Shown one piece after another: positions 36,448 to 44,706 of a stretch of 64,000 nucleotides of DNA; within the stretch, counting starts at the first letter, position 1, and every line of letters begins with the position of its first letter. The position numbers were made by a program, and so were the translations under genes. The DNA is from an uncultured SAR86 cluster bacterium (GTDB lineage Bacteria > Pseudomonadota > Gammaproteobacteria > Magnimaribacterales > D2472), in contig CACEAP010000002.1 in NCBI GenBank assembly GCA_902557645.1, positions 62,001-126,000 of the forward strand, in the 5' to 3' direction. The notes below the pieces were generated by a model. That model was given only the letters and a program-made list of their open reading frames with translations. It was not told where the DNA came from and did no database searches.

Positions 36448-36765
36448 TTATTTACGAGGCGGCATACCATGAACCATGGTAATGGATTTGGTATCTGCGC
36501 CAGCTCGTCTGTGTTCAGATAAAGCTTGATACTCTGGATCATTAAACCATGCTTCTGCTGCTGCTTCTGAAGGGAATTGAAAAATGATCATCCTGCCTGC
36601 TCTTGGTTCTGAGCCTTCTAGATGTTTAGTGCTATCATCAAAGGTAATAAAAGAGCCGCCATGTTTTTTGAGAATAGGAAAAAATCCTTTTTCATAGGTC
36701 CTATATTCAGAGGGATCTTCATTGGTAACAAGATTTGCAATCATATAAACGGGTACATCTGACAT
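36448..36765 (-). CDS. DUF1330 family protein
   Basis: 105 residues of the dimeric alpha/beta-barrel family: PVYMIANLVTNEDPSEYRTYEKGFFPILKKHGG, EGSEPRAGRMIIFQFPSEAAAEAWFNDPEYQALSEHRRAGA. Function of the family is unknown. It follows the haloalkane dehalogenase by 16 bases on the same strand; the DUF1330 gene at 27211-27615 is in a run with the other dehalogenase. Confidence 0.88.
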   Translation of the reverse strand: MSDVPVYMIANLVTNEDPSEYRTYEKGFFPILKKHGGSFITFDDSTKHLEGSEPRAGRMIIFQFPSEAAAEAWFNDPEYQALSEHRRAGADTKSITMVHGMPPRK

Positions 36766-36781
36766 AATTTCTCCTTTATTT

Positions 36782-37660
36782 TTATATTTTATTAATCCAT
36801 TGTGCCACAGCTTGGCTTATTTCAATTGGCGAGTCTTCTTGAATAAAGTGAAGTCCTTTGACTGTTATTTCTTGTTGATTTGGCCAACTTCTGCAAAATT
36901 CTCTTTGGCGTCCTGTAAGAATGGAGCCAGGTTCTGCATTTATAAACAATTTAGGTATATTGCTGCTTCTCATAAAAGCCCCATACTCATTTACTAAGTT
37001 AACAATGTCCTCTGGTTCACCCTCTATGGGTATCTGCCTGGGCCAATTTAATAGCGGTTGTCTGTCATCTTGTTCTATATGGGGAGCTCGGTAAGCATTC
37101 ATTTCTTCATCAGTAAGTTTACGCATTACTGAAGCCGGAAGGACTGCTTCAATAAACATATTACGATTAAGAATAAGATCCTCGCCTTTTTCAGAACGAA
37201 ATCCTTTAAAAATCCCTGCCGCTTCAGCATGCCAATCATCCCAGCTCATTGGTTTAACTATTGCTTCCATATATGCAACTCCTTTTACCTCAGCTGCATG
37301 TCGCATTGCCCACATAAAACCTATGCTACTTCCCCAGTCATGGATAACCAAAGTGACATTTTTATCTGCCTCAATTGTTTTAAGTAATCCTTCTACATAT
37401 GCATATGCAACCTCTAGGGTATATCTTTCTGGACCATCGCTAGCAGGCAGCTTTTCAGAATCACCTTGCCCAATCAAATCTGGAGCAATAACTCTGCCTA
37501 ACGTGCTTAACTCAGGAATTATATTTCTCCATAAAAAAGACGATGTAGGGTTGCCGTGCAGCAGAACTATTGGGTCTCCATTACCTTCCTCTACATAAGC
37601 TATTTGTTTACCATTTACCTTAGTAAACTTTTTTTCATATTTCATATTTCCGCTGATCAT
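36782..37660 (-). CDS. Haloalkane dehalogenase, DhaA/LinB subfamily II-like
   Basis: 292 residues, the normal size for this group. Motifs: HGNPTSSFLWRNIIP (oxyanion/halide Asn38), DLIGQGDSEKL, the nucleophile Asp108 with halide-binding Trp109 in IHDWGSSIGF, and His in KGLHFIQEDSP (about residue 272). It hydrolyses carbon-halogen bonds to alcohol and halide; subfamily II pairs Asn and Trp as halide ligands. The start at 37660 is backed by GAGGAAG upstream; a Met six residues in would match relatives as well. Upstream of a DUF1330 gene. Confidence 0.93.
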   Translation of the reverse strand: MISGNMKYEKKFTKVNGKQIAYVEEGNGDPIVLLHGNPTSSFLWRNIIPELSTLGRVIAPDLIGQGDSEKLPASDGPERYTLEVAYAYVEGLLKTIEADKNVTLVIHDWGSSIGFMWAMRHAAEVKGVAYMEAIVKPMSWDDWHAEAAGIFKGFRSEKGEDLILNRNMFIEAVLPASVMRKLTDEEMNAYRAPHIEQDDRQPLLNWPRQIPIEGEPEDIVNLVNEYGAFMRSSNIPKLFINAEPGSILTGRQREFCRSWPNQQEITVKGLHFIQEDSPIEISQAVAQWINKI

Positions 37661-37679
37661 AATTTGCTTCCTCTAAATA

Positions 37680-38228
37680 TTATAAAGACCTGATCTTTTT
37701 AATAAAGTTTGCTTCTAAGGTATTTTTAGAAATGCATATTCTTTGTGGCAAAGCTCCCTCTGCAGGATTTGCTACCCAAATAACTGCAGGTTCATTTGTA
37801 TCAAAATTCCAAGTTGTTCCACTTTCTAGAGAGGTAAAAGTAAAGTCTGTATTTATTTTGATATTAGATGTGGCTGAGTTAACTTCCTTTAACTCTATAT
37901 AAACTTTTGCTGTTAAAGAGGATTCAAAAATTCTGTGAATGTAATCTACATAAATCTCATCATTCATCATTCCGCAATCTATATATTTTGATACCTCAGG
38001 CAATACTAACTCAGCAACAATTAGGCCATTTTGCTCTTTAACAATTTTATTAGTATTGTTTTGAGTTAGTAAAATAAGTTCAGGCCAAATTGTATTAAAA
38101 TTCTTATCAAGGGTAACAGTATTTTCTTTAATAGGCCCTTCTAGTGGCGGGTAATACTTGTTTTGTTCCAACTCATTACATGCTGATAAACAAATAAGTA
38201 AAAGCATCCATTTGTGTCTATATATCAT
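37680..38228 (-). CDS. Hypothetical lipoprotein (182 aa)
   Basis: 182 residues with a lipobox (LSAC, Cys16). The mature part YPPLEGPIKENTVTLDKNFNTIWPELI and later IDCGMMNDEIYVDYIHRIFESSLTAKVYIELKE has alternating strand/helix pattern reminiscent of the NlpC-like/BamC-type fold with a ligand-binding beta sheet, but I make no firm family call. Starts 9 bases after the DUF952 stop on the same strand. Confidence 0.65.
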   Translation of the reverse strand: MIYRHKWMLLLICLSACNELEQNKYYPPLEGPIKENTVTLDKNFNTIWPELILLTQNNTNKIVKEQNGLIVAELVLPEVSKYIDCGMMNDEIYVDYIHRIFESSLTAKVYIELKEVNSATSNIKINTDFTFTSLESGTTWNFDTNEPAVIWVANPAEGALPQRICISKNTLEANFIKKIRSL

Positions 38229-38237
38229 AAGTGGTTA

Positions 38238-38606
38238 CTAAGCTTCAGCTTCTAATAAGATATTATTGGATACTGCAAAAGCGGTCCTTTTTAATAACCA
38301 AGTTTTTTCAACGTGCCTTGTTTCCAATACCCCATAATAATGGGGGAATTTGCCAGAGCGTTTTTCTGAATCAGGCACTTCGTATATTAAGTTATCTTTT
38401 AAAGATTTAGATAATATTCTTAATAACATCACCTCTTGATCGTTTGAAAAATATAGAGCTAGCGTTGCTGAGAGTTGTTTTGCAGTTGATAAATGAATGA
38501 AGCCATCTTTCTTGTCAAGCTCGGTAACTATTCTATTTGTTGTTTTAGCTTCTTTCCATTCACTAAGTGAGAGGATTTTATAAATATATTTAATTCTTGA
38601 GTCCAT
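38238..38606 (-). CDS. DUF952 family protein
   Basis: 122 residues with the DUF952 pattern: IYKILSLSEWKEA, DGFIHLSTAKQLSATLALYF, VPDSEKRSGKFPHYYG and VEKTWLL. Family function is unknown. Its 5' end overlaps the esterase 3' end by 17 bases, and it is in the same direction, so it is co-transcribed with esterase and the following lipoprotein. Confidence 0.88.
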   Translation of the reverse strand: MDSRIKYIYKILSLSEWKEAKTTNRIVTELDKKDGFIHLSTAKQLSATLALYFSNDQEVMLLRILSKSLKDNLIYEVPDSEKRSGKFPHYYGVLETRHVEKTWLLKRTAFAVSNNILLEAEA

Positions 38607-39576
38607 TTAAATCAAATTGTTTAAGAAAGCTCCATATGGTCTGAGAAGTATCAAAGCTTCCAGATCCATCTTTATCGCCCTCATCCCATTCATGTCCTTG
38701 ATTAAACATTATCCAGTAATTTATCTCTGTATTATTAGAACAATTGGTCCATTTTTTTAGAGCACCGATAACCTCTTGATCATTATCATAAACAGGCTCT
38801 TCAGAAAAAGTACTGCACTGATTGTAGTCCTGCCAATATGAAATAACGCCAGCCGTGTTGCCATTATCTTCAAGCGGTCTGTAGTAATCTGCTCCAGTGA
38901 TAAAAATAACATCATCTTGTTGCCCATGAATGTGGGCTAGTGGTGTTGGATGAATTGGACTACAAGTATCGTAAGTAGAATTCCCCATCAGTCCTGCAAC
39001 TGGAGCTATAGCTGCTACCTTAGCACTTAAATTACATGCCAAATGATAAGTCATAAATCCTCCATTTGAGAAGCCTGATACATAAACTTCATTTAACTGA
39101 ACATTGTAGTTATCACCAGTCCAATCAATAATACTTTCAATAAAGGCTACGTCGTCAATTCCACCTTCTTCATGATTCCACCCTGTCGTTCCTTTATCTT
39201 CATAAATAGCCCCCTGAGGATATATCAATATGAAGGTATCATCGTCTGCATGCTCCTTAAAACCAGAATATTGCATATTATATTCAGCATAATCACCGCC
39301 ACCATGCAAACTAAATAGTATAGGAACCGGGGTTATATATTCAGAATAAGTGCTTGGTACATATATATAGAACTCTCTAGTTATGCCACCTATTGTGAAA
39401 GAGCAATACTGTGTATTCTCTATTGAAGAATAATCTGAACATGAAGGAACAGATGAATTTGGAGTAGGGTCAGGATCAGGCTGATCTGGTTCTGATGTGC
39501 TGCCGCCTCCGCCACCACCGCATGAAGAAATAATAAATAAGGCTAATAAATAGCTAAGATAATAATAATTTTTCAT
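38590..39576 (-). CDS. Feruloyl esterase/PHB depolymerase-like lipoprotein (LpqC/Fae family)
   Basis: 328 residues with a lipobox (ISSC, Cys19) and a Gly-rich then Pro/Asp/Glu-rich linker up to about residue 44. The catalytic domain has LFSLHGGGDYAEYN (oxyanion), the nucleophile GFSNGGFMTYHLAC and TPLAHIHGQQDDVI, and GHEWDE for the catalytic His. The fold is that of the esterase D/PHB depolymerase type that attacks polymers. Surface anchored. Substrate (feruloyl, acetyl-xylan or polyhydroxyalkanoate) not deducible. Confidence 0.85.
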   Translation of the reverse strand: MKNYYYLSYLLALFIISSCGGGGGGSTSEPDQPDPDPTPNSSVPSCSDYSSIENTQYCSFTIGGITREFYIYVPSTYSEYITPVPILFSLHGGGDYAEYNMQYSGFKEHADDDTFILIYPQGAIYEDKGTTGWNHEEGGIDDVAFIESIIDWTGDNYNVQLNEVYVSGFSNGGFMTYHLACNLSAKVAAIAPVAGLMGNSTYDTCSPIHPTPLAHIHGQQDDVIFITGADYYRPLEDNGNTAGVISYWQDYNQCSTFSEEPVYDNDQEVIGALKKWTNCSNNTEINYWIMFNQGHEWDEGDKDGSGSFDTSQTIWSFLKQFDLNGLKN

Positions 39577-39736
39577 TTTCTAAAAAGGTCCTTATCAGCA
39601 GTTAGCCTGCTTGTTCCGAGTATATAAAAATAAATTAAAGAAAGTATTTTACTGTAAAAAAAATAAATAATTTCTATTATTGTGTTTTTTTATTTAGTAT
39701 AAATACTCTATAAATAAATTTTCTAAGGAGATATCT
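39577..39736. other. AT-rich intergenic region, 160 bases
   Basis: Divergent spacer between the esterase and a secreted protein. A Shine-Dalgarno (AAGGAG) precedes the ATG at 39737. Promoter elements in the long A/T tracts cannot be fixed with confidence. Confidence 0.35.
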
Positions 39737-40174
39737 ATGAGATTTCTATTATTAATGCTTTTTTCTATTACTGCCTTTGCTGATGACCATGCTTCATCTA
39801 CAGATTTCTCAAATTGTGAAGGAAAATTTGTAAATTATTATGTTGCAAAACTAACCCCAACTGGAAGTGTTGAAGGTATGGTGGAGGCAACAAAAATGCA
39901 TCAAAAATTTTATGATGATAGGGGCGCAAAAGTAAAAGTTTATCCAGCATTGCAATATATGAGAAATGAAGATGGTGGAACAAAAGAAGATCTACATAGG
40001 ACTTCAACAATGGTTATCTGGGAAAGCATACAAGCATGGAATAAATGGCGTGATGACTTTAATGCGCTTTCAGATGCTGAGAGAGAAGCTCAACAAATAG
40101 ACTATGATGCTTTTGTTGCAAAATATAATGAGAACACTGAGGTTGTCGGCCAAAGAAGATGGTGCATGCTCTAA
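39737..40174 (+). CDS. Secreted protein, dimeric alpha/beta-barrel-like (145 aa)
   Basis: 145 residues with a signal peptide (LLMLFSITAFA, cut near residue 15), so exported. The mature part has FVNYYVAKLTPTGSVEGMVEATKMHQKFYDDRG, MVIWESIQAWNKWRDDF and a terminal Cys, resembling ABM/dimeric alpha-beta barrel repeats. I cannot name the family with certainty. It has a good AAGGAG ribosome site and is convergent with the cupin gene, 5 bases away. Confidence 0.65.
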   Translation: MRFLLLMLFSITAFADDHASSTDFSNCEGKFVNYYVAKLTPTGSVEGMVEATKMHQKFYDDRGAKVKVYPALQYMRNEDGGTKEDLHRTSTMVIWESIQAWNKWRDDFNALSDAEREAQQIDYDAFVAKYNENTEVVGQRRWCML

Positions 40175-40179
40175 TTATT

Positions 40180-40539
40180 TTATATCCATTGATCATTGAG
40201 TGCGGTTAAGTCGCTTTCAATATCTCCAGTATTAGCAACACCTTTTGGTTCAACTAGCATAATCTTTGCCTCTTCTTTGGCGTAAGGTCTATGTTTCTTA
40301 CCTTTAGGTACAACAATCATTTCTCCTGCATCTAGTTTCACAGTTTCATCTTCAAATTCAATATTAATTGTGCCTTCTATAACTATGAATACTTCATCGG
40401 TATCACTATGTTGATGCCATATGAAATCATCTTTTATTTTTGCTAGCTTGAATTGATAATCATTCATTTCAGCAATTACTTTGGGTGACCATAAATCATT
40501 AAACTTTTTATATTTCGATTGCAGATTTATTTTTTTCAT
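40180..40539 (-). CDS. Cupin-domain protein
   Basis: 119 residues, one cupin barrel: FIWHQHSDTDEVFIVIEGTINIEFEDETVKLDAGEMIVVPKGKKHRP. The ligands HxHx(4)Exx and later His are present, so it binds a metal. It may be a dioxygenase or isomerase, or a binding protein. It overlaps the VOC gene by 4 bases (ATGA). Confidence 0.88.
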   Translation of the reverse strand: MKKINLQSKYKKFNDLWSPKVIAEMNDYQFKLAKIKDDFIWHQHSDTDEVFIVIEGTINIEFEDETVKLDAGEMIVVPKGKKHRPYAKEEAKIMLVEPKGVANTGDIESDLTALNDQWI

Positions 40540-41378
40540 TTACCAAGGTGCTCAATTAATAAAGTGGGTACATTGTGCGTATGCGACTTGATAGTTGCTA
40601 CAAGTGTATTTTCTTTTATGCCTTTTTGGACAGGGGTGATATTTACTCCCTCTTTAATGAGCCTTTGATATGCATCTTCAATATTCCTAACTTCCCAAGC
40701 TAGGCCCCATAATTTATCATTTGCCGGTTCTTCATCCTTGCTTTCTATGACTTCTATAGTTGTTTTATTAAGCCTAAAAAATAACATTCTTTTTTTCCAA
40801 TGTTCTATAAACTTATCTAAAGCTAATCTTATTTTAAAAACATCCTGATATACATTAATAAAGCCATCTGCATCATTGGTATTAATGACAACATGGTCTA
40901 ACTTATTTATAGATGAAGCCTGATACTTTGAAATAGGAAGCTCTCCTTCAGTGTGTTGAATAATAAAAGAAAATAATCCTCTGGTGAGCTCAGGAGGCAA
41001 GAAGAGATTTTGCCATCTTCTAATTGCCTGATTACCTAAATTACTACCCTCCCCATCAGATATATCTCCAACTAGGTATCCAGCTGAGCCTATTGAAGCA
41101 TGAGCTTCTTTAAGATTATTTGTTCCTAAAACTATTCCAGTAAGGCCTTCACCATCCTGATCGATGGCATTATCTACTAATGCTGCGCCAAGCCCATCAC
41201 CATTACTGGCTAATAATTCAAAGTAAGTATTCTCAAAGTTAAAAATTGAGTTAATTGTTCCTAATTCTTTATGTTCACCTCGCCATACAGGAGGCATTCC
41301 AAATATCTTTGAGTAGTTTTTTTCTGCCTCATCTAGGTCTTTAACAGCAATAATTAAATGATCTAATGAGTTAATCAT
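40536..41378 (-). CDS. VOC-family protein with two modules
   Basis: 280 residues with two VOC repeats: SLDHLIIAVKDLDEAEKNYSKIFG... and KLDHVVINTNDADGFINVYQDVF at about residue 160. The first module has His6 and a Glu as possible metal ligands. Resembles glyoxalase-like domain proteins (Glyoxalase_3 type). Overlaps the cupin gene by 4 bases and the esterase by 8, so the three are one unit. Confidence 0.8.
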   Translation of the reverse strand: MINSLDHLIIAVKDLDEAEKNYSKIFGMPPVWRGEHKELGTINSIFNFENTYFELLASNGDGLGAALVDNAIDQDGEGLTGIVLGTNNLKEAHASIGSAGYLVGDISDGEGSNLGNQAIRRWQNLFLPPELTRGLFSFIIQHTEGELPISKYQASSINKLDHVVINTNDADGFINVYQDVFKIRLALDKFIEHWKKRMLFFRLNKTTIEVIESKDEEPANDKLWGLAWEVRNIEDAYQRLIKEGVNITPVQKGIKENTLVATIKSHTHNVPTLLIEHLGK

Positions 41379-42204
41379 TATAAGTATTTCTTAAAAATTC
41401 AGATATTTCCATCTGAATAACTTTATCTTGATCATCAGAAAAAGAATAGTGGCCGCCGTTTTTAATAGTTAACAATTGATGTTTGTCTTTTAATATTTTG
41501 TCTAATCGAATTGCTTGGTCATATGGAACCCAAGAATCTTTAGTTCCGTGAATAGTTAACACTCTTGGTGGATTTGAGCCTACTAAATAAATAGGCGATA
41601 GTTTTTTTGACATATTTTCTAGATCTAATTTTTCTGGAAGCCATGTTTTAATATAATTCGAGGCCGAAAAGAATTTATTTTCATCAAGAAAATTTGAATT
41701 TTCTTCTAAATCTGTAATGCCAAAAAGATTTATAACTGCTTTTGGTAATATTGATGCTTTGCAAGAATTATCAAGATTATAATTATTAGAAAAGCCTACC
41801 ATTAAAGCAAGATGCCCTCCTGCACTTGCTCCAGCCACAACAACATCATTAACAGACAAATTTCTTAAAGTTGCATCATCAACAATCTTTTTATACGCGC
41901 ATATTACATCATCTACTGCCTTGGGGGCTGTCTCCTCTCCGGTTCTGTAACCTATCATGTAAACATTTAAATCTTCATGCTCTATAAAATGATTATGAAA
42001 TCTTTTAATCCATCTCTCTGAGCGTTTATCTCCAAAAAGCCAGCCGCCTCCATGAATCCATATTAGAACTTTATCTGATGAGCCTTTATAAAAATCAATT
42101 CTTTGTTTTTCATAACTTCCATATGAGATTTCAATTGGGTATAAGCTTTCGTCTGAAAATGCTACAAGAGGTAATAGCAGTATAAGTCCAAAGAAGTTTT
42201 TCAT
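41371..42204 (-). CDS. Alpha/beta hydrolase, HSL/BD-FAE-like esterase (secreted)
   Basis: 277 residues with an N-terminal signal peptide (ILLLPLVAFS). IWIHGGGWLFGDKRS is the oxyanion HGGG motif of the hormone-sensitive lipase-type, VVAGASAGGHLALMVG holds the Ser nucleophile (GxSxG), and GTKDSWVPYDQ and GGHYSF carry the Asp and His. It is a carboxylesterase of small esters or a feruloyl/acetyl esterase. It starts the esterase-VOC-cupin unit. Confidence 0.87.
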   Translation of the reverse strand: MKNFFGLILLLPLVAFSDESLYPIEISYGSYEKQRIDFYKGSSDKVLIWIHGGGWLFGDKRSERWIKRFHNHFIEHEDLNVYMIGYRTGEETAPKAVDDVICAYKKIVDDATLRNLSVNDVVVAGASAGGHLALMVGFSNNYNLDNSCKASILPKAVINLFGITDLEENSNFLDENKFFSASNYIKTWLPEKLDLENMSKKLSPIYLVGSNPPRVLTIHGTKDSWVPYDQAIRLDKILKDKHQLLTIKNGGHYSFSDDQDKVIQMEISEFLRNTYND

Positions 42205-42277
42205 AAAAGTATTTTATGGCAGGATTCTAAGTTACCAAAGCTTCAACAATAGCTTTTCACTATTGCATAATAAATAA

Positions 42278-42421
42278 CTAATAGAATTTATAAATTTTTA
42301 ACTTTCTACTTTGAGCAACAAGTGCACTCGCAGCAACTACAACAATCACACATTCTAATAGTATAAACCATATAATCTTGAAATTATCTACAATGTAACC
42401 TTTACTTCTCATATAGAACAT
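42278..42421 (-). CDS. Possible small membrane protein (44-47 aa)
   Basis: An ORF in the 254-base gap 42205-42458. From ATG 42421 it has 47 residues, or 44 from ATG 42412. It reads IIWFILLECVIVVVAASALV as one strong membrane helix with a basic C-terminus (RKLKIYKFY). No convincing Shine-Dalgarno is seen at either start, so the call rests on the hydrophobic pattern and the fact that the rest of the gap shows no other feature. Confidence 0.35.
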   Translation of the reverse strand: MFYMRSKGYIVDNFKIIWFILLECVIVVVAASALVAQSRKLKIYKFY

Positions 42422-42458
42422 GATAAGTTTGCGTTACATTTAACAAAGGAGTTTTAAA

Positions 42459-42845
42459 ATGGAAGGAATAGCACTTTTAATACCAATAATAGCTGTCTGC
42501 ATACCAATAGCAGCATTTATCTTTGTTTATTATTCAGATAAAGATAAAAATAGAACTGTTCTAGAAATATCTAAAAATTTAGATGATCCATCAAAAGTTG
42601 ATGAATTGATGGCTGTTTTGGGTGCAAAAAAGCAAGAGCCGCTGGATTATAGAAGAAATGGCGTTGTAACAATGTTTACAGGATTGGGCTTATTCTTGTT
42701 TGGAGTATTTTTTCTTGGATCTATTCTAAAAGGAGCAGGAGCACTGGTTGGAGCTATTGGTATCGGCATGCTTATTGCCGGCTATCTATACCCAAATACT
42801 AGCGGTGAAATCAATCAAGCAGTAGATGCATTTGAAAAAAAATAA
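42459..42845 (+). CDS. DUF6249-type membrane protein (128 aa)
   Basis: 128 residues with an N-terminal helix (GIALLIPIIAVCIPIAAFIFVYY), a central cytosolic loop (SDKDKNRTVLEISKNL), then two Gly-rich helices (VTMFTGLGLFLFGVFFLG, GALVGAIGIGMLIAGYL). The loop with KNRTVLEISKNL resembles DUF6249 proteins. It has a good AAAGGAG site and is first gene of a three-gene operon with another membrane protein and an XRE regulator. Confidence 0.65.
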   Translation: MEGIALLIPIIAVCIPIAAFIFVYYSDKDKNRTVLEISKNLDDPSKVDELMAVLGAKKQEPLDYRRNGVVTMFTGLGLFLFGVFFLGSILKGAGALVGAIGIGMLIAGYLYPNTSGEINQAVDAFEKK

Positions 42846-42854
42846 GGCAGTTTT

Positions 42855-43097
42855 ATGAAAAAATATATAAAAGTACATTCAAATATAGTTGGAGTTGCAA
42901 TTGGCTTTTTAAGCTTCTATATCTTTTCGTATTGGACAAATATATCTTGGATGATTAGTTTTATGGTTGCCTTTGCTTTTGGCTATCTTGTAAGCAAAGC
43001 GGATTTCTTCGCAGGCAAAATATCTCAAGATGATATTGATGAGATTGAGGCAAGAAAAATTTCTGACACAATAAATAATTTTGAGGAAAATGGGTAA
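42855..43097 (+). CDS. Small membrane protein (80 aa)
   Basis: 80 residues with two membrane helices (VGVAIGFLSFYIFSYW and SWMISFMVAFAFGYLVS) and a charged C-terminal tail (ISQDDIDEIEARK). Lies 9 bases after the DUF6249-type gene and overlaps the regulator by 8 bases from its ATG 43090, so the three genes are coupled. Such membrane protein/HTH pairs can act as membrane-linked regulators; this is inference. Confidence 0.65.
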   Translation: MKKYIKVHSNIVGVAIGFLSFYIFSYWTNISWMISFMVAFAFGYLVSKADFFAGKISQDDIDEIEARKISDTINNFEENG

Positions 43098-43302
43098 GCA
43101 TCATCGGAATCTCTTAAATAATTTAGAAGATCTTAGGAAGAGGGCTGGTTTGACTCAACAAGAATTATCTGAAAGTGCTGAGGTATCAAGAAAAAGCATC
43201 AATGCAATTGAGAATGGTATATATGTTCCTTCTACTGTCCTTGCTTTAAAAATTTCTAAAACTTTGAGTTGTTCAGTTGAAGACTTATTTAAGCTGCCCT
43301 AG
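43090..43302 (+). CDS. XRE-family small HTH regulator (YozG/Cro-like)
   Basis: 70 residues from ATG 43090 (a TTG at 43081 would add three). Residues about 10-65 form a classic HTH: LEDLRKRAGLTQQELSESAEVSRKSINAIENGIYVPSTVLALKISKTLSCSVEDLF. It resembles small regulators such as YgzD that accompany two-helix membrane protein genes. It probably regulates its own operon. Confidence 0.88.
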   Translation: MGKHHRNLLNNLEDLRKRAGLTQQELSESAEVSRKSINAIENGIYVPSTVLALKISKTLSCSVEDLFKLP

Positions 43303-43315
43303 GTAATTAATTTCT

Positions 43316-43642
43316 TTAGTATTGCCCTCTATAAATATTCACGACAGTGACCCCTATAACAATCAAAAATAAACCGCTAATTGTCTGCCAGTTGAGTGTT
43401 TGTTTATAAATAATAGCGCTTAGCAATGCTACTGAAAAAACGCCCAGCCCAGCCCAGGATGCATAGATAATTGCAAGTGGTAGTTTTTGAGATAGTAGTG
43501 CTAAAAGATAGAAAGATGACCCATAAGAAATTAGTAAAATAGTAGTCGGCAATAATTTTGAAAAATTTTGTGATGCGGGCAAAAGCATTGTTCCAAGAAC
43601 TTCACATGCAATAGCAGCAAAAAGCATTATGTATATATTCAT
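43316..43642 (-). CDS. SMR-family small multidrug/guanidinium exporter
   Basis: 108 residues, four helices. The conserved Glu14 is in the first helix (AIACEVLGTMLL) and the LPLAIIYASWAGLGVF signature in helix 3, as in EmrE/SugE. It works as an antiparallel dimer that exports cations in exchange for protons. It is convergent with the XRE gene with a 13-base gap. Confidence 0.92.
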   Translation of the reverse strand: MNIYIMLFAAIACEVLGTMLLPASQNFSKLLPTTILLISYGSSFYLLALLSQKLPLAIIYASWAGLGVFSVALLSAIIYKQTLNWQTISGLFLIVIGVTVVNIYRGQY

Positions 43643-43676
43643 GTTACTTGCTCATAATTGCTTCCAAAGATAATAA

Positions 43677-44087
43677 TTATGCTTCTTTATTTGGATTCCA
43701 TATCACCAAGTTTTTACTTTTGAGTCTATTTACAACTAGCTTATATCTTGATTGTTCTTCCTTCCATTCCTTTAACCATTTCTCACCATCTCTTTCTGCA
43801 TCAACAAAGATTGCATTAGTGAATGCTAAAGGTAATAGTATTGAAACGTGAATAACTATACTTGCAACTGTGTTGTAGTTAAAGAATCCTAAATAATTTG
43901 CTGCCAAGAATCCAAAAAATACGCTCCATATAGTGAACAAAACTAACATAAAGTAAGTTTGCAGACTAGGATCGGGTATATACTTTAGCGGGTTATATCT
44001 CACGTCCATTACTCTTCTCCACCCGCTAACGAGTCCCATTACAGTTCTTCTGAACAGGCTTGGTTTTTTCATATTTGGTTCAATCAT
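43677..44087 (-). CDS. Two-helix membrane protein, unknown function (136 aa)
   Basis: 136 residues with a basic N-terminus (KKPSLFRRTVMGLVSGWRRVMDVRYNPL), two central helices (FMLVLFTIWSVFFGFLAANYLGF; ASIVIHVSILLPLAFTNAIF) and a charged C-terminal region (ERDGEKWLKEWKEEQSR). It starts by an ATGA overlap with the small gene at 44084-44185. No named family recognised. Confidence 0.65.
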   Translation of the reverse strand: MIEPNMKKPSLFRRTVMGLVSGWRRVMDVRYNPLKYIPDPSLQTYFMLVLFTIWSVFFGFLAANYLGFFNYNTVASIVIHVSILLPLAFTNAIFVDAERDGEKWLKEWKEEQSRYKLVVNRLKSKNLVIWNPNKEA

Positions 44088-44185
44088 CTCTTTTTCCTGT
44101 TAAATCTAATAAATTCTTTAATGACATGCATACCAACTGATAGCCATGTCACAATAACTAAACTCCAAAATAAAATCTCAATCAT
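44084..44185 (-). CDS. Small membrane protein (33 aa)
   Basis: 33 residues starting MIEILFWSLVIVTWLSVGMH followed by a basic tail (FIRFNRKKR). It is one predicted helix, with the stop overlapping the next start (ATGA). It accounts for a 97-base gap upstream of the 43677-44087 gene, and the coupling suggests real expression. Confidence 0.5.
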   Translation of the reverse strand: MIEILFWSLVIVTWLSVGMHVIKEFIRFNRKKR

Positions 44186-44264
44186 TTGAACTCTCGATCT
44201 TGATATATGAAAGATTATAATTAACTTTCTAAAAGATAAAATAAAAATTTAACTTTTAACTATA

Positions 44265-44552
44265 TTAAGTTATCAGCTTAGGTATTATTCCTAGTTGAGC
44301 AAGAATCCCAAAGATAATTAATAATATAATACTAGAGATTATTTTAAGATTCTTCTCTTGAATCCATTCAAATGATTTCTCTATAAATATTCTTATCCAT
44401 TCATCAACTTCACCCATCCATTTAATAGCTTTTCTTGTCCATGTGTCAGTCATGTCAATTAATAACAAAGACAATGCAGCAATGATAAGCCACACAAAGC
44501 CATTAAGAGTCATGTCTATAATCCAACCGACTGCTATCCAGTTTATTTCCAT
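44265..44552 (-). CDS. Membrane protein, unknown function (95 aa)
   Basis: 95 residues. Three hydrophobic stretches around WVLNG-type loops: AVGWIIDMTLNGFVWLIIAALSLLLI, a tryptophan-rich middle (WTRKAIKWMGEVDEWIRIFIEKSFEWIQ) and IISSIILLIIFGILAQLGII at the C-terminus. No family recognised. It is one of several small membrane proteins between 42278 and 45756. Confidence 0.6.
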   Translation of the reverse strand: MEINWIAVGWIIDMTLNGFVWLIIAALSLLLIDMTDTWTRKAIKWMGEVDEWIRIFIEKSFEWIQEKNLKIISSIILLIIFGILAQLGIIPKLIT

Positions 44553-44706
44553 TATTGGATTATGGCATAAGTTAAGTAATGATCTTCCCCTTTTAAAAAG
44601 GAATGTATCCGATCTTTATATTGAATACTATTGGGAATTAGTCCAAATTCACCTAGTTGATTAAGCTGTCTTTTTTTATTAATCTTTATAACTTAATATA
44701 TTACTT

